In this document: in pieces, positions 38,948 to 51,306 of the stretch
Numbering within the stretch: position 1 is the stretch's first letter
Layout: each line of letters begins with the position of its first letter
Assembly (NCBI GenBank): GCA_028023455.1
Contig: JAQFVV010012423.1
Location: 4,013,753-4,077,752, forward strand
Direction of reading: 5' to 3'
Length of the DNA: 64,000 nucleotides
From: Epiperipatus broadwayi
Taxonomy: Eukaryota; Onychophora; Udeonychophora; Euonychophora; Peripatidae
Notes under the pieces: model-generated
Told to the model about the DNA's origin: nothing
The model's database searches: none
What the model saw: the letters and a program-made list of their open reading frames with translations, nothing else
Program-made: the position numbers and the translations under genes

Positions 38948-39123
38948 ATATAAAATACATATTTTGCGGGTTCATCCGTGTTAAAAACTTTTAATATCAA
39001 TATACTGACGTTTCGACTTGGTCACATAACTCTGTGGATGGCTTGTGTGACCAAGTTGAAACGTCAGTATATTGATATTAAAAGTTTTTAACACGGATTA
39101 ACCCGCAAAATATGTATTTTATA
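38948..39123. repeat. 78-bp-arm hairpin containing hammerhead-like 3' core GAAACGTC
   Basis: Arms run from TAAAATACATATTTTGCGGG to its reverse complement, with few mismatches and an 18-bp loop (39,028-39,045). Both arms carry a CCAAGT.GAAACGTC block. GAAAC next to GUC is the 3' half of many PLE-associated hammerheads, but the CUGAUGA half is not intact here (the loop has GGATGG). It is therefore not a working ribozyme as read, but possibly a relic of one. Confidence 0.75.
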
Positions 39124-39384
39124 TATATATATAAATTTAATAAAATATATATAAAATAAATAACTTCTGATTGCTTACATTACAACCTTAAACAAAAAAA
39201 AAAAAGTATTACAAAAACAAATTATAATTTTATGTTGGACTATTTTTCATCATATAATATTAATTGCTCAATGTTTTGAAGAAATTCAAATTTTATTTAA
39301 TCTTCTCAAATACACTGAACATCTAACAACAACATGCTAATTAATATATATAAACTGTTTCAGATGGTATTATTCTTTTTATTA

Positions 39385-39570
39385 GGCGTTGTTGGTCTGA
39401 TTAGAGACAGCATTAGCAAGACAATCAAATCAGTGATCTTTAGATTCATGAATATTTATTTAGAGCTTTGCTTTAATTTAATATTAGCAAACCTAAAAAC
39501 CTGGATTTGATTCCCTTGCTATTCACCAGAAAACGGAGAATAATAATAATAATAATAATAAAAATGTATT
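39385..39570 (+). mobile_element. Weak tRNA-SINE candidate with (AAT)n tail
   Basis: A B-box-like GGATTTGATTCCC (39,503-39,515) is followed by ACCAGAAAACGGAG and (AAT)n (39,539-39,560). The only A-box-like block (TTGGTCTGATTAGAG) is about 110 bp upstream, too far for a normal tRNA head. Assignment uncertain. Confidence 0.3.
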
Positions 39571-39927
39571 ATATATTAGTCTGTTTTATGACTAGCAGTT
39601 GAATGTATTTGAGAGGTTTGAATAAAGTAGATGATGGAAATACTTCAACATATAATTACAACTGCAATATCATCATCACAAAATTTCAGACAAACATTAA
39701 AATAAATTGTTAATTTTATTTTTTTTCTGAAGACACATTTTTATATATAAGTATGTGTTTTAAACCATTAAACATCACATGATCACTATCTCATACTATA
39801 TAAGCTATTGAGCTTGGATTGAACATATTAATTGTGTTTTCAATTTCATTCTCATAGTTTTGTAGTTAAATAGAGTTAAAAGGTGTTGCTGGAGGGTTGC
39901 ATTAGATCCCAAGATCTAGGTGCAGTG

Positions 39928-39998
39928 CTCTCAGATCCAAGGCTCCTCACTGATGAAGGCCACAAGCCAGAAACTAGTCTGGGGATATTGGATGAGTA
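39928..39998 (+). ncRNA. Type I hammerhead ribozyme fold
   Basis: All core parts are present in order: CUGAUGA (39,950-39,956), a stem II hairpin GGC-CACAA-GCC (39,958-39,968), GAAA (39,970-39,973) and GUC (39,977-39,979), the expected cleavage site. Stem I pairs UCCUCA (39,944-39,949) with UGGGGA (39,980-39,985), including one G-U. After a small internal loop (GGC / UA) it continues as AUCCAA (39,935-39,940) with UUGGAU (39,988-39,993). Stem III is the self-complementary ACUAGU, which is too short for a monomer but could pair between two molecules, as in other PLE/retrozyme hammerheads. One flaw is an A-A mismatch (39,957/39,969) at the base of stem II. Self-cleavage is predicted from pairing only. 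Confidence 0.7.
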
Positions 39999-40079
39999 GG
40001 CACTAGATAGAGATTTTATACACAAGCCTTTTGGCATCCATTGATTGCTCTTGTTAGCACAAGATGACACTACTGTATG

Positions 40080-40960
40080 GAGAGTTTTGCTTTGTTTTAG
40101 TATGTGTTTTATAAGTGCAATTAATTGTTGTATTTATTGCTGCTTGATGTTAATCTTAGGGAAATATTTATGTTAATTATAAACATTTAAAAAATGTATT
40201 TTTCTAAAATATTGGTAAGAAAAAAATTTACGTTTTTGAACAAAATTGTTATTTGCTTGTTTTGAAAAAAAAAAATGAAAATTATTAAAAGTTATAAATA
40301 CCCAATTGTATATTATTTTGTGTTTAGGTTGCTTTAATTTATCATTATTAAAAGTGTCTAGAAAAATAACTGTATAATAATCATATATCAAATTTAATTT
40401 AGAAAATATTTAATGATACAGTGCATAATTACATCTTATATACTGACATAATACTCCAAACAATATATAAGTAATAATATTTTACTCCAATATATACATA
40501 AAATCTTGTGATACTTATCATGTCCATTTAATTAATAGTTAAAATGTCTTTTAGCTGCCAAAATTAATAAATTTCCCAGTAAAAAAAAACTATCATTACC
40601 TATTGTATTTTATATGGATTGACAATAAACAAAGAGCGATCTTATATCAGTCTATATGTTTTAATGTAAATTGATTTTGCAAGGATTCATATTAGTGGTA
40701 AAGAGTAGAGCTCTATAATAAAGTCATTTGGCATACATGTTAATGTTAAATATAGATAGCTTAGAGAATTTGTAAATTAAGCTCAAGTAATTATACTTCC
40801 AAGATCTATGAATAAACAGCATTATTATTCCAATGTTTATTTTCTTTACATTTAATGCTGAAGCAGCACTATTTATTCACAGCTCATAAAAGTCTGTGTT
40901 ATTTCTGCTTAATTTTCATATTATTGGCTATACTAAACATAATTAAAAGGTACTTGAAGT
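40080..40960. other. AT-rich DNA, no recognisable gene
   Basis: Nothing recognised between the ribozyme and the repeat cluster at 41 kb. Confidence 0.6.
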
Positions 40961-40964
40961 CAGA

Positions 40965-41622
40965 CTTTCAAGTGCTCTGAAATTATCCACTCTATCTTAT
41001 ACTACTGATATACATGACCATATATATGTGAAACAGAGAAATTTTCTCTAATATATGTACTTCATTCGAACTTCACTCATCAGTTGATCCAGAGCACCAT
41101 CTATGACGCATATATACAATCAGTGCTCAGTTTATATTAAGACAGCAAATCTTCAAACTTTATTGGGAAAGGTTCAATTTTTTCCATCCTCCAACTCTTA
41201 AGCCATCCATATCATTGAAAATCCAAGGATTGTATATATGTGGAAGAGATGGGGATCTGGACCAAATGATAAGTATTGGTTCAGCATGAATTACCTATAA
41301 TGGAGATCATTTATCATTTTCACATATATATGGTCATGTGTATCAATTATATAAGATAGAGTGAATAATTGTAGGGAGCTTTAAAGTCTGAGTTACATGT
41401 ATTTAATTATTACATATTCATTCTCTATTCTATCTACCCCTATGTGGTATATTTAAATGAATAAATTAAAGTCTTATATGTGAGGAGTAAGAGTGATATA
41501 ATATTCCAACCTCAAATTTTCAATAACTATGGATGACCGAAGAGTTTGAGAATTGACAAGATTGAAGCTTGTCCATAGAAGTTTGAAGATTTGTTATCTT
41601 TACATAATGTGAGTATTGAATA
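40965..41622. repeat. tRNA-related repeat family, inverted pair plus extra segment
   Basis: 40,970-41,130 is the diverged reverse complement of 41,225-41,400 (GACCATATATATGTGAAA, GATCCAGA.CACCATCT, TCAGACTTTCAAG). The block 41,130-41,215 (GCAAATCTTCAAACTTTATTGG, CATCCTCCAACTCTTAAGCCATCC) recurs inverted at 41,525-41,610. The same segments occur at 22.2-23.15 kb and 29.4 kb. The last copy abuts a PLE fragment with no spacer, so one inserted into the other. Confidence 0.7.
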
Positions 41623-41624
41623 AA

Positions 41625-41895
41625 ATGCATTTAATAAATAGACAAGCTGCTAACATTAAAATACGAGATTTGTGGGATTTAAATTGATGACGTTTGCTTC
41701 TGCTTTGTTTTTGTTTTGTTTTTTTTGTTTTTAAAATTTAATGGCAGTTGAGGCAGGTTTACGAAATTAACTGACAGTACTTCTATGAATTTAAGGATTG
41801 TTTATAATAGTTTGTAAACCATTAAATTTATTATTTCAATTATAATTACAATTTTGTTTTAATTAAAGGGCATTTTATTTATATCACATATATAC
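41625..41895 (+). pseudogene. Penelope-like element 3' end: last GIY-YIG codons and 3' UTR
   Basis: 41,625-41,687 reads MHLINRQAANIKIRDLWDLN and stop. It is colinear with the ends of the PLE1 (HLINRQVANITINEL) and PLE2 (MLMNRQSSNVKITELWEI) proteins. The following UTR carries GACAGTACTTCTA, matching GAAAGTACTTCTA in both other elements. It then has AAAGGGCATTTTATTT and a long (AT)n. The element is 5'-truncated to under 300 bp and broken at its left edge by the tRNA-related repeat. Confidence 0.8.
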
Positions 41896-41964
41896 TGTAA
41901 CAAAACCTCCCTTCTTCCTTCTCTTATAACCTTATATACTTATATTTATCCATATACGCATGCA

Positions 41965-41969
<5 letters not shown>

Positions 41970-42022
<53 letters not shown>
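41970..42022. repeat. (AT)n microsatellite
   Basis: About 53 bp of AT lying some 90 bp after the PLE 3' end. Confidence 0.95.
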
Positions 42023-42023
<1 letters not shown>

Positions 42024-42029
42024 CACTTT

Positions 42030-43560
42030 GTGAAGTGAATGTATCATTCCATTTCATTCATCAACTTAATGTAGCAGTTTCTTAATGCGTATTTATAGAC
42101 ATTACTAGGATTCCAAGCACCAATCTTATGTTAAATAAGAATTACATAAAGGGAGAGACTACTAATAATAAGCCACAGTCTTTAATAAATGTGAGAGGTT
42201 TAACCCTCAGATAGCTCAGGCTCAGGGCAGGTGGTGTTATGGCCAGGAGTAGATGTGAATGGGAACAAGCATTCTTTCTTTTTTATTGACAATATAAAAG
42301 AAAAAATAAGAACAATTTAATAATAGATTTCTACACATGGTTTCACTATCACCAATATTTATTAAGAGTTACACTAAACATCAAGTATCAGTATACAAAC
42401 ATAAAAAGAATAATTTAATTTTAAGCCATTAACATATAAAACTAAAGCTCTGACATTTCAATTAATAATATGCACATTTACGCACACACTTTCAAATACA
42501 TTTATTATTTACAAATTGTTTAAAAGTTGCAGACAGACAAAGTGATCTCTCTTACACTATTTTTTATATTTACTTCTTCTAGACTTAGTTCAAGACAATT
42601 AATTATATACAAGGGTTTCCTCAATCACTAATAGCTATAATAGGTTTATGCAATTTAAACAAACCATCTTCCTATAAAAAATTTTATGAAGTTCTTCTAC
42701 ATACATCTATAGAATCAGCAACTGATTTCTTTTCCTTTTTATTTTATTCATTTTGTTAAAACAATAACACAATATGCAAAGTTTATACTACCTGAATATC
42801 TCCAGGTAGTTAGTGGAATAATATGTTACAGTCCAAAGTAGCACAGAAAAACATATGATCAGTTTTGAGGTTTTTCTTTCTTTATTCTATCTAGGATCCC
42901 CATTTTTGAAAATCATCGCTTTATGTTTCCGAATCTTGGTGGTTGCTTCAAATCCAGAGAGGCTTTCATTATTAAATGTAGCAGCATACAGAATATTGGA
43001 GATGGGGTTTGAGCTCAATACATTAGGCTTTTCCCCAACATTTCCATTTCTTTCACCATTAAAATTTAACAAAATTATAAAATTAACTTTGCTGCACTAA
43101 CGATCCCACTATGTTGATCATCAATTTCTGCAGGGACAAGACAAAGAGCATTCTGGGTTCTTTTCTTTTATATCCCCTCCATTTGTTTTAGAAGATTCAC
43201 TTATTTTCCACTTTGTGTCTCTGATTTCTGCCCAATCAGATTTTGATCAAGGTGTGAAAGCTTTTAGCACCTTTGACCTTTCTTGTTTTAAAATCCATTT
43301 CTTCTAAAAATTTTTAGTCTTTTAGAATATAATGGGAAAAAATCTCATTTCCTTCCTCTACAACAATTAAACTCATTTATATGTACATTTATAACATGCC
43401 ATACATACTATTTCGAAATGACAGAGTGCTTCCCCCAACTTTCTAAGCTATATACATATTCTATATAACCACCACATAATATAATAATTAATCTATATAC
43501 CTTAACTATCTATATATAATGATCACCACCTATAATGCTAGTTGTTACTGGGCTTGAACC
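42030..43560. other. No recognisable gene
   Basis: 42,850-43,330 is less AT-rich and carries overlapping open frames on both strands: 42,855-43,100 plus (81 codons) and 43,072-42,887 minus (MLNFNGERNGNVGEKPNVLSS..). Neither matches a family I know. 42,215-42,235 has an A-box-like TAGCTCAGGCTCAGG without a B box. Confidence 0.5.
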
Positions 43561-43596
43561 TGTTTGGTCACAATATATACATATATATCTTTGTAT

Positions 43597-43601
<5 letters not shown>

Positions 43602-43645
<44 letters not shown>

Positions 43646-43700
43646 CTTTATTGGGTATATATATATATATATATATATATATACCCAATAAAGTTAATTT
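43602..43700. repeat. AT-tract hairpin
   Basis: An (AT)n is followed by ATTAACTTTATTGGGT, a second (AT)n and ACCCAATAAAGTTAAT. The 16-bp arms are perfect. Confidence 0.95.
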
Positions 43701-43782
43701 ATTTTTCATCTTCAATGTTAGTTACTTTTATATTAGAAAGTATTGCAGTAATATATTTGACAGTTTAAGAAATTTATCAATC

Positions 43783-43784
<2 letters not shown>

Positions 43785-43828
<44 letters not shown>
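43785..43828. repeat. (AT)n(GT)n compound microsatellite
   Basis: An AT run switches to TG repeats immediately before the satellite array. Confidence 0.95.
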
Positions 43829-43839
43829 AAAATATACAT

Positions 43840-45110
43840 TATATTTTCAAATTAAAAAATACCATCAGATGTTAATAGACAGTAATAAATAAAAATAGTA
43901 AACCATAGATGCTTTCAGAATTCAAAAGGGTTGCCTTTTCAAACTGAAATCACTTGGTATTATATAGAAACTGAAACATTACATTATTTATTTACAGTTT
44001 AAATAAAATATCAATACTTTTTTTATAAATTCCTTAGAAATAATAAATGGTTCCACTGATCAGTTAAATGTTATAAATTAATAGTTTTTAATAGATGTAA
44101 TTGTTTAAATATTTACATATGTGGAAATATCTATTATATTTTCATATCTGAAAAATTACTATCAGATGTTAATAGATAGTAATCAATGAAACTGGTAATT
44201 TGTAAATATTCCCATCATTCAAAAGGAATACATCTTCTAAATGCTATCTTTTGGTATTATATAGAAAGAAAAGCACTTCAGTATTTATTTATGGTTTAAA
44301 GAAAGTTAACATTTCATACAGTTCTTACAAATAATAGACTGTTCTACTGATCATTTATATGTGATAAATTAAGGATTTTTGACAGACGTAATTATTTAAA
44401 TATTTAAATATATGATTTTAGAAATCAATATTCAGATAGTAATCAATGAAAATAGCAAATTATAAATGCTCTCACCAGGGACAAAAACATTTAAATGCAA
44501 TATTTTGGTATTATGCACAGACTAATGTGCTACAATATTTATTTATGGTTTAAGAAATGAAAGTTCACAACCATTCATATATTCTTTACAAATAATAACA
44601 TCTAATTGATTGATGAAACATTCTATTTTTTAAGGAACATATAAAATATTGTTTTTTTTTCCTTTAAACCATAAATAAATGCTGTAATACTTTAGTTTCT
44701 ACAAGTGATACATTTGAATGTTGGAAGCATTTACAATTTACTAATTTCATTGATTACTGAGTACTAACATCTGATGATAATTGTTCTAATATAAAAATAA
44801 AACATATATTTTCACATATTTAAATATTAAAACAATAATATCTGTTAAAATTTATTAATTTATAATATTTAAATAATTGTTGTAACAGTCTATTATTTCT
44901 AAGGAATGTTTAAAAGATTGTTAACTTTCTTTTCTTAAACTATAAATACAATAGATATTTCTCTCCATAAAATATCAGGAGATTGGATTTATTATTTACT
45001 ATTTTAATTGAGATATTGTCTATTAACATCTGATGGTAATTTTTCTAATATAAAAATATAACAGATATTTAAAGAATTACATCAGTTAAAAATTATCAAT
45101 ATATATATAT
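43840..45110. repeat. ~300-bp satellite array with a polarity switch
   Basis: Three diverged plus-oriented monomers begin near 43,860, 44,160 and 44,430. Each has CAGATGTTAATAGA.AGTAAT.AATGAAA, a CTTTTGGTATTATATAGAAA-like block, TATTTATTTATGGTTTAA and AATAATA...GTTC.ACTGATCA. From about 44,640 the same blocks appear reversed (CCTTTAAACCATAAATAAATGC; TTCATTGATTACTGAGTACTAACATCTGATG), giving about two minus-oriented monomers ending near 45,110. No coding capacity. Confidence 0.8.
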
Positions 45111-45190
45111 ATATATATATTGATAATTTTTAACTCATGTAATCTAAAGAAATATTATATATATATATATATATAATATTTCTTTAGAGT
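45080..45190. repeat. Two successive AT-cored hairpins
   Basis: TTAAAAATTATCAATAT / ATATTGATAATTTTTAA and CTAAAGAAATATTATAT / ATATAATATTTCTTTAG each enclose an (AT)n core at the end of the satellite array. Confidence 0.9.
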
Positions 45191-45194
45191 AATG

Positions 45195-47130
45195 AACTAT
45201 TCAATAACTTACAACTCAGAGTAATGATGAAGAAAAAATAATAACAAATTGTTTAGTCAATTAAACTCCTAATTTTATACAAATTATTAAAAATAGCACA
45301 TTATTTGTTAATTAATAACTAACTGCATGACAAGTTTGATTTAGGAAGTGCATAGTCAACAAGAATTCTAAATTATTTTGGAAATTATTAACTCTCATAA
45401 AAATTCTCTAAATTTATTTTAGACTTAAACCTTAGAATGCTCTTTGTGATATATGGATGACTATTCATAATCTCATGATGCCTTTATATTACATGTACAT
45501 TTGTCCACTCATTTATGTAATAATTATGTGTTTTTGTTTATATTAAATATTTGTGATAATTAAACTATTATTATAGTTGTAATAATAATAGTAGTAACTA
45601 TATCCTTGTCCATAATGAGTTTTATACTATGGAAAAAAAAAACTTTTAAATGTTTTATTGCTTGGATTTCATAAAAAATTAAAGCACCAAAAGTAATCCA
45701 GCTGGAATAGTGCTATATAGTCCTTTATTCCCAGAGTTTTCCAGTCTACCATTGCACTAAAATATGCAATGTAAAAAAGCAATAAAATGGAAAAAGTTAA
45801 ATCATGATACAAGGAGTTTGAACTTTAGACTTTTTTACTCTAACACTGTTCTAAATCATATAGATTTCATTTTTATTCCAAAACGATTTTTTTTGAAAAT
45901 GTACTTATATCCTATATATTTTTAAATTTTAGTTTTTTATTTAATAAGTTATTTTATAAGTCTTTTAAAGAGTGTAATCGAATATTGTAATGAATTAAAT
46001 CAAAGAATTAGCTTTTTTAGGTGCATTATTGTTTTTATGATAAAAAAAATGTAAATATAATAACTTAATAATAAAAAAATCATATAACACTATCTCTCTC
46101 AGGATTTATTAATTCTTTTAAAATGACTTTGTGAACATTTTTATATAAATTTAACGCTTTTTTTATTTCAAGAAACGATATGTGTTTGCCAGCAAATATT
46201 GACTAGATGGACAGGAAAAAAAAACAGGGGTGTTTAATTTCAACAATTTTTTTGATAGCTCCACCCATCAATCAAACCAAACACTGTCATCAACGAAGAA
46301 AAAAAATGATATACAGCAATTTAGCCTAAATTTGACAGAACTGTCAGAAAGCCTTTATCTTTCGTGAAAAGACGTTTGAGAAATTTCATTAAATGATGAT
46401 AGATAAAAATTTTCCACTTAAAAATTTTTATATCTAAAATTGGATTTTTCTGCTTTCGGCTGTATAATCGAATTCTTTTTTTTTTAAAAATGTCACATTA
46501 GTATTTTAATATGTATTTTAGACATACGTAAACAATATTTAAATAAATATTGCAATAAAATATTAAATTTTATTTCTTCAGTTTTTAAATAAACAAATAT
46601 TATTATTATCATACAAATAAATTAAAAGTCTTTTAATCGTAATTTAAAAATAAAGTTTGATTTTTTTTAAAAGTCAACAGAATTGAACTGCACCTTTATT
46701 TTTATATATTCTTATATTTTAATAGAGATAAAATATTATTAGCGTGAAATCTCTGATTTCCTAAGTTTACGGATTTGTTAATTTTTTACATTTCAAAAAT
46801 GTATATTTTACCCTTCTTTGCAAACTATAACTGTAGGATTTAAAAGCAAATTGTTTGAAAATGGATATAAAAGTTAATTAATTTGATATAAAAGTTTAAA
46901 AATCATCTCTGAAATTTGTTTCGATAATAGAAGAATTTGAATATAATGTGTATTTCTCTATCTCGAATATAATTTCTCTCGTTCTGAAATATACTTGCAT
47001 ATTTTAAGTCTTAGTGTAAACATTTTAACATATAACATCTAGACTTCATTTTGATTTATATTCACGACTTTTACCTAGCATGTCTATTTGTATGTAGTAT
47101 AAAATTTTTGGTACTTATGACTTTTCAATT
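45195..47130. other. AT-rich DNA, no recognisable gene
   Basis: No frame over 60 codons, no repeat match inside the window. Confidence 0.6.
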
Positions 47131-47134
47131 AAAT

Positions 47135-47495
47135 CAAGGTGGCAGCTTGTATTTTTGATAAATCTACAGTTTCAAGGGTCCAAAAAAAAATTATTACAAG
47201 AAAAAAAAAGCCTGCCAGAAAACGTCCTATTTAATAATTACATTTTTTTTTATTACTGCTATTTCTAAAAAAATTAATCATTGTGGAAAAATTAATTATT
47301 GTATTTACAGTTTATTAATTTATTTTTATTAATCAGAAAACTTAAATATATATATACAACATTTACACTTGATTCATGTCGTCTGCATGTAATCATATTG
47401 TGATCATTAACGCATACTTTTGAGTTGGTGGGCGGCAGAATTTCATACTTTTGAAAATAGTACACTGCATTACGTTATGTGACAGGAAGGTCCCA
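47135..47495 (+). repeat. Dispersed repeat, copy 2 of 2
   Basis: Diverged direct copy of 31,525-31,840 (see that entry for the shared blocks). It is longer by about 45 bp around 47,425, where it reads GTTGGTGGGCGGCAG. Confidence 0.65.
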
Positions 47496-47499
47496 AAAG

Positions 47500-48470
47500 G
47501 AGAAGGACTGATATTTTTCAGAATAGTTTATATTTATTCCTTAGTTTAGATAATTACTTTTTAAATCAAATCGTTCTTGACGCTCAACATTTTTTTTTAA
47601 TATTTATTTTCAATGAAATGGTATTTTTTAGTTTTTAATATTTCATTTGAAATTTGCATTTTAATCTAAAATCTTCATCGTTTTTATAACAAAAAAACAA
47701 TACTTGAGTTATTTTTATATTATTTTCTTACATATTTTTGCAGTAGAAATGTTATCAATTGTTTATTTTATATTTAATATTTTTATATTTACATTATTTA
47801 GAATTTCACTTGTCATCATTGTCTATGACATTAGTTTGATGGGCACCGGTGGTGGATAGACAAATAACCTTTACATATGAAATTCATCAGTGAATAATAA
47901 GGTTACTCCTGCTGCTTTGTACAGAACAATGTTGGTAAATCAAAATAATCTTTTATATGTAATTTTTTCCTTCTTTTGTCACTTTAATTAACTCTCTTGA
48001 ATCTCTTATGTCATTTTTATCTCTTTCTAATAATTATGACAATGTGTGTTTGTGCATTAACATTTCCATTCTTTAATATATGCAAAACATTACTGGATCT
48101 AATTATTTTTATTGTTTTTTTTTATTTTAGCTCAGACCCTCAAGAATTAAGAGAACAACACTCAAAGCAGTACAATCACTAATGTGCCTATTTTGAACTA
48201 GCTTAGCAACAAGAATGTTGTTTAGTAAAAATTGTATGTTTAGTTAGTTCTGCTTGGCAAAAATAAAAAGAGCCAAGAAGTTGTCTGAAAGTACCTATCT
48301 TATACAGTCTAATTATGTTGGGATGCTTTGTGAATGCAATAAAATAATAATAATATTAGAAGTAATAGTACAGAAAAATGCTGTGATGGTACTAAAAATA
48401 AGTATTATGAATCTAATTTGCATGCTTTATTTTATAAAATTTCTTCAAGATCAGAATCAATGACTTCACT
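47500..48470. other. AT-rich DNA, no certain gene
   Basis: 48,254-48,463 is open for 69 codons and may belong to the 5' part of the LINE that follows, but I cannot align it. Confidence 0.5.
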
Positions 48471-48479
48471 GTAAATTAA

Positions 48480-51070
48480 TGAGAGTCATCAAGATTTCAT
48501 TTGATATAGCTATTTTTAATGAAACTTCTTTCAGAAAAAGAAAGTTAAATAGATCATTTGGATGGTTATAAGTTATTTTGGAAAGTCATATCTGTCAATG
48601 AAAGGGTAAGTCATAGTTTTGCATTTACTGTAAAGTCTAATTTGGTATTTTTATATTCTGGAAATTCATCATTGTACAAGTGAAAGATTAATGGTGTTGT
48701 AACTTGCCTTACATAATGATATTATTGTTCATTTAAATAGTGCCTATCTTACTGGTTAACATTACTAATGAAATAGCATTGGGATATCAATTTATTCTTC
48801 TTGGAAAACTTTATGTATGTGTTTGTACAAATAGTAGATATTGACCAAATGTTGACAATAATATTGAATTTTTGCACAAGATATAGATTGACTATTACAA
48901 TGACTTTATTTAGACAGAAAAAAATGACAAAAGAATGTAGATGCAATCACCCTCAAAACAATAACATTTACTAGATTACAGTATTTACAACTACAGACTA
49001 TTGGATGAATGATCTATTAAAAAGTGCATGGTATTCTAATCATATTTGCAAAAAAATGTATTTGTTGTTAAAAATATCAATTATAAATCTTAAATTTCAT
49101 CAATTATTTAACATTAATAGGGCTAATTTGAACCACTAAAATTGCCATACTATAAAAGCATGGAATTATGGGTAAAATAAATTTATGATTGGATTCACTA
49201 AAAAGAAATGATAATGATTTTAATATCAGTGATTCATTTAATAAAAAATGTGAAATTTTCTGCATGAAATAATAATTTATTAAATATTAGTTTCATAGTA
49301 AATGTAGAGATTTGAAACAAAAAATTCAATTACTGCTAAAAAGGCTTAAAAAAATTGGTAGATTAGAAATTGAAAAGGAATATAAACATTTATTGGTTAT
49401 AGTTAGTCTAAAACTTTTTATGCCTTGAACAAAACATATGGACTTGAGACGTAATATGATGACAATGATATTTTGAATTTGTGTAAAGAATATTTTGATA
49501 ATTTTTGAATTATGTTCACAGAATAGAGATGGTTTGTAATGATATATTTCTTTTATCCACACATTTAGATTTTAATAAAGAAATGTATGGAGAAGCTTTA
49601 AAATATATTAGTGATATATTAGCAGCAAAGATATTGTCTTTTAGGAATATATTAACCCATAAAATTATGTTGTTTGACCATAAAGATACATATTGTTCCA
49701 ATTTATAAAAAAAATGGAAAAAGACAGGATTACAATAATTATCATGGAATATCATTATTATCCATTTAATCAAAGATATTGTGATGGAATTTCTTGAGTA
49801 GGTTGCTTCCAGTGGCAGGTGATTATCGGAAACTCAACATGGTTTTAGAGAATCAAGATTCATTATGTACATGATTTCATTGCCAAGAAAATGCAAGATA
49901 TGTCTCATGAAAAAATACTGATTTATATATTGCTCTTATTTACTAAATTAAAACATTTGATTCAGTTAATTAAACAGGTTTATGCCAGTGATTAAATTAT
50001 TTGATTATCAACCAAAATTTGTTAAATTATACAGCTCCTTCATGATAGAATGAGAAGAATTGTTATTATTATAACTTGTGTGAGGAAATCTCAGCCATTT
50101 GAGATGAAAATTGGTGTTAAACATGTGTATCTGCTTATGCCAATTTTGTTTTTAATATTTATAATAGTCATCTTTGGAACTGTTTAGCAGTAGCTTAATA
50201 AAATAGAGATCACAAAAAATATACATTTGATAATGGAATTTTAAGCCACAATTGATTAAAGTTTTAAAAAGTAGTTGATCTTGAATTCTGGATTTACAGT
50301 ATCATGATAATTGTGTAATATTTTTGAGTAGAAACAATGATTACTTAATGTTTTGAATACACCAATTAAAACCATCATGTAACAATTAATATTCAAAATC
50401 ACATGGTTTTTATCACTAATGATGAAAGAAAATTATTCAGCAACTTCTAGCTTAGATAGTTTTAAACTTGAAAATGTAAACTAATTTAAATAGCTTGGAA
50501 GTTTTATAAGGAGAAAGGTGAACTTAGATGTTTAATTACAACATAGTCTCTAATGTATTGATTACATCTGCATTATCAAGTTAAAAGGTAAAGTATTTTT
50601 TCATATGAAAAAGTTCTGCAATTTATTTAGCCATATGTAGAACTATTATTTTAGCTAATTTATTGTATGGAATTGAGATTAGGATACCCTATTAGCACAA
50701 TATAAGATGTTATTTATGGATTCTCCATAAAATTTAAAAAATGCAATGGCATTATTATAAAACGAATCAATGTGTTCTTCAACTAGTTGAATGGAATACA
50801 ATTGAGTAAATTATTATTAATCACACCTTTTATACATTGGTCATGTAAAATAAATGAACAATTCTTGATTTCCAAAAAGAGTGTTTTATGCAGAACTTGA
50901 GTCTGGTTTTATGGAGTTGATTTTTTCTATGTTATAAGGATTATCTCATAGACATTCTTAGGAAATGCATTATGGATTTTTGTTATTAAAAAGATGCGGT
51001 ATAAAGTAGAATATATTCAAGAACTACAATTAGAAATGGTGTTGATTTTTTTTTTCAGAATGAAAGGTTA
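48480..51070 (+). pseudogene. RTE-type LINE: endonuclease and reverse transcriptase pseudogene
   Basis: Fragments appear in the expected order over 2.6 kb. DIAIFNETSF (48,502) corresponds to the APE endonuclease block DIAALSETR. FCTRYRLTITMTLFRQKKMTK...NHPQNNN (about 48,870-48,965) matches FC..Y.LTITNT.F..K...T.MHPRS.. ILAAKILSFRNI and GKRQDYNNYHGISLLSI (about 49,615-49,760) is the RT start, with LLPVAGDY, then ENQDS and TDLYIALIY*IKTFDSVN (the Asp-containing palm block). LANLLYGIEI (about 50,650-50,680) and YIGHVK*MNNS*FPKRVFYAEL (about 50,830-50,905) are the LINE C-terminal blocks. Many stops and frameshifts; long inactive. The catalytic FADD-like box is not recognisable. Confidence 0.8.
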
Positions 51071-51269
51071 TTTTCTGATGAAAGTAAAAGGTAGTGTGAC
51101 AAAATATTAAATAAACAGAAAAATGAATGATTATGTTCTATGTATAAATGTATTCGATATACACAACTTGTTTAATAGTCAATAAACATCACATGACCAC
51201 CTCCTCTTATGCTTGTGTATATCTGTTGTTAAAACAGACAAAACCCACTATATATATTACCACACACAG

Positions 51270-51271
<2 letters not shown>

Positions 51272-51306
<35 letters not shown>

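Noticed and set aside
41062-41088. Minus-strand CTGATGAGTGAAGTTCGAA, hammerhead-like
   Set aside because: No stem II pairing between the core halves, and the repeat-family copies do not preserve the fold.
42887-43100. Overlapping plus and minus frames with protein-like composition
   Set aside because: No family recognised and both strands are open because the patch is less AT-rich; not enough to call a gene.
43564-43785. Poly-(Tyr-Ile) open frame
   Set aside because: Translation of (AT)n tracts; the same applies to 25,967-26,152 and 51,148-51,437.
43840-45110. CRISPR-like regular repeats
   Set aside because: Monomers are ~300 bp, diverged and adjacent without spacers, in an animal-type genome.
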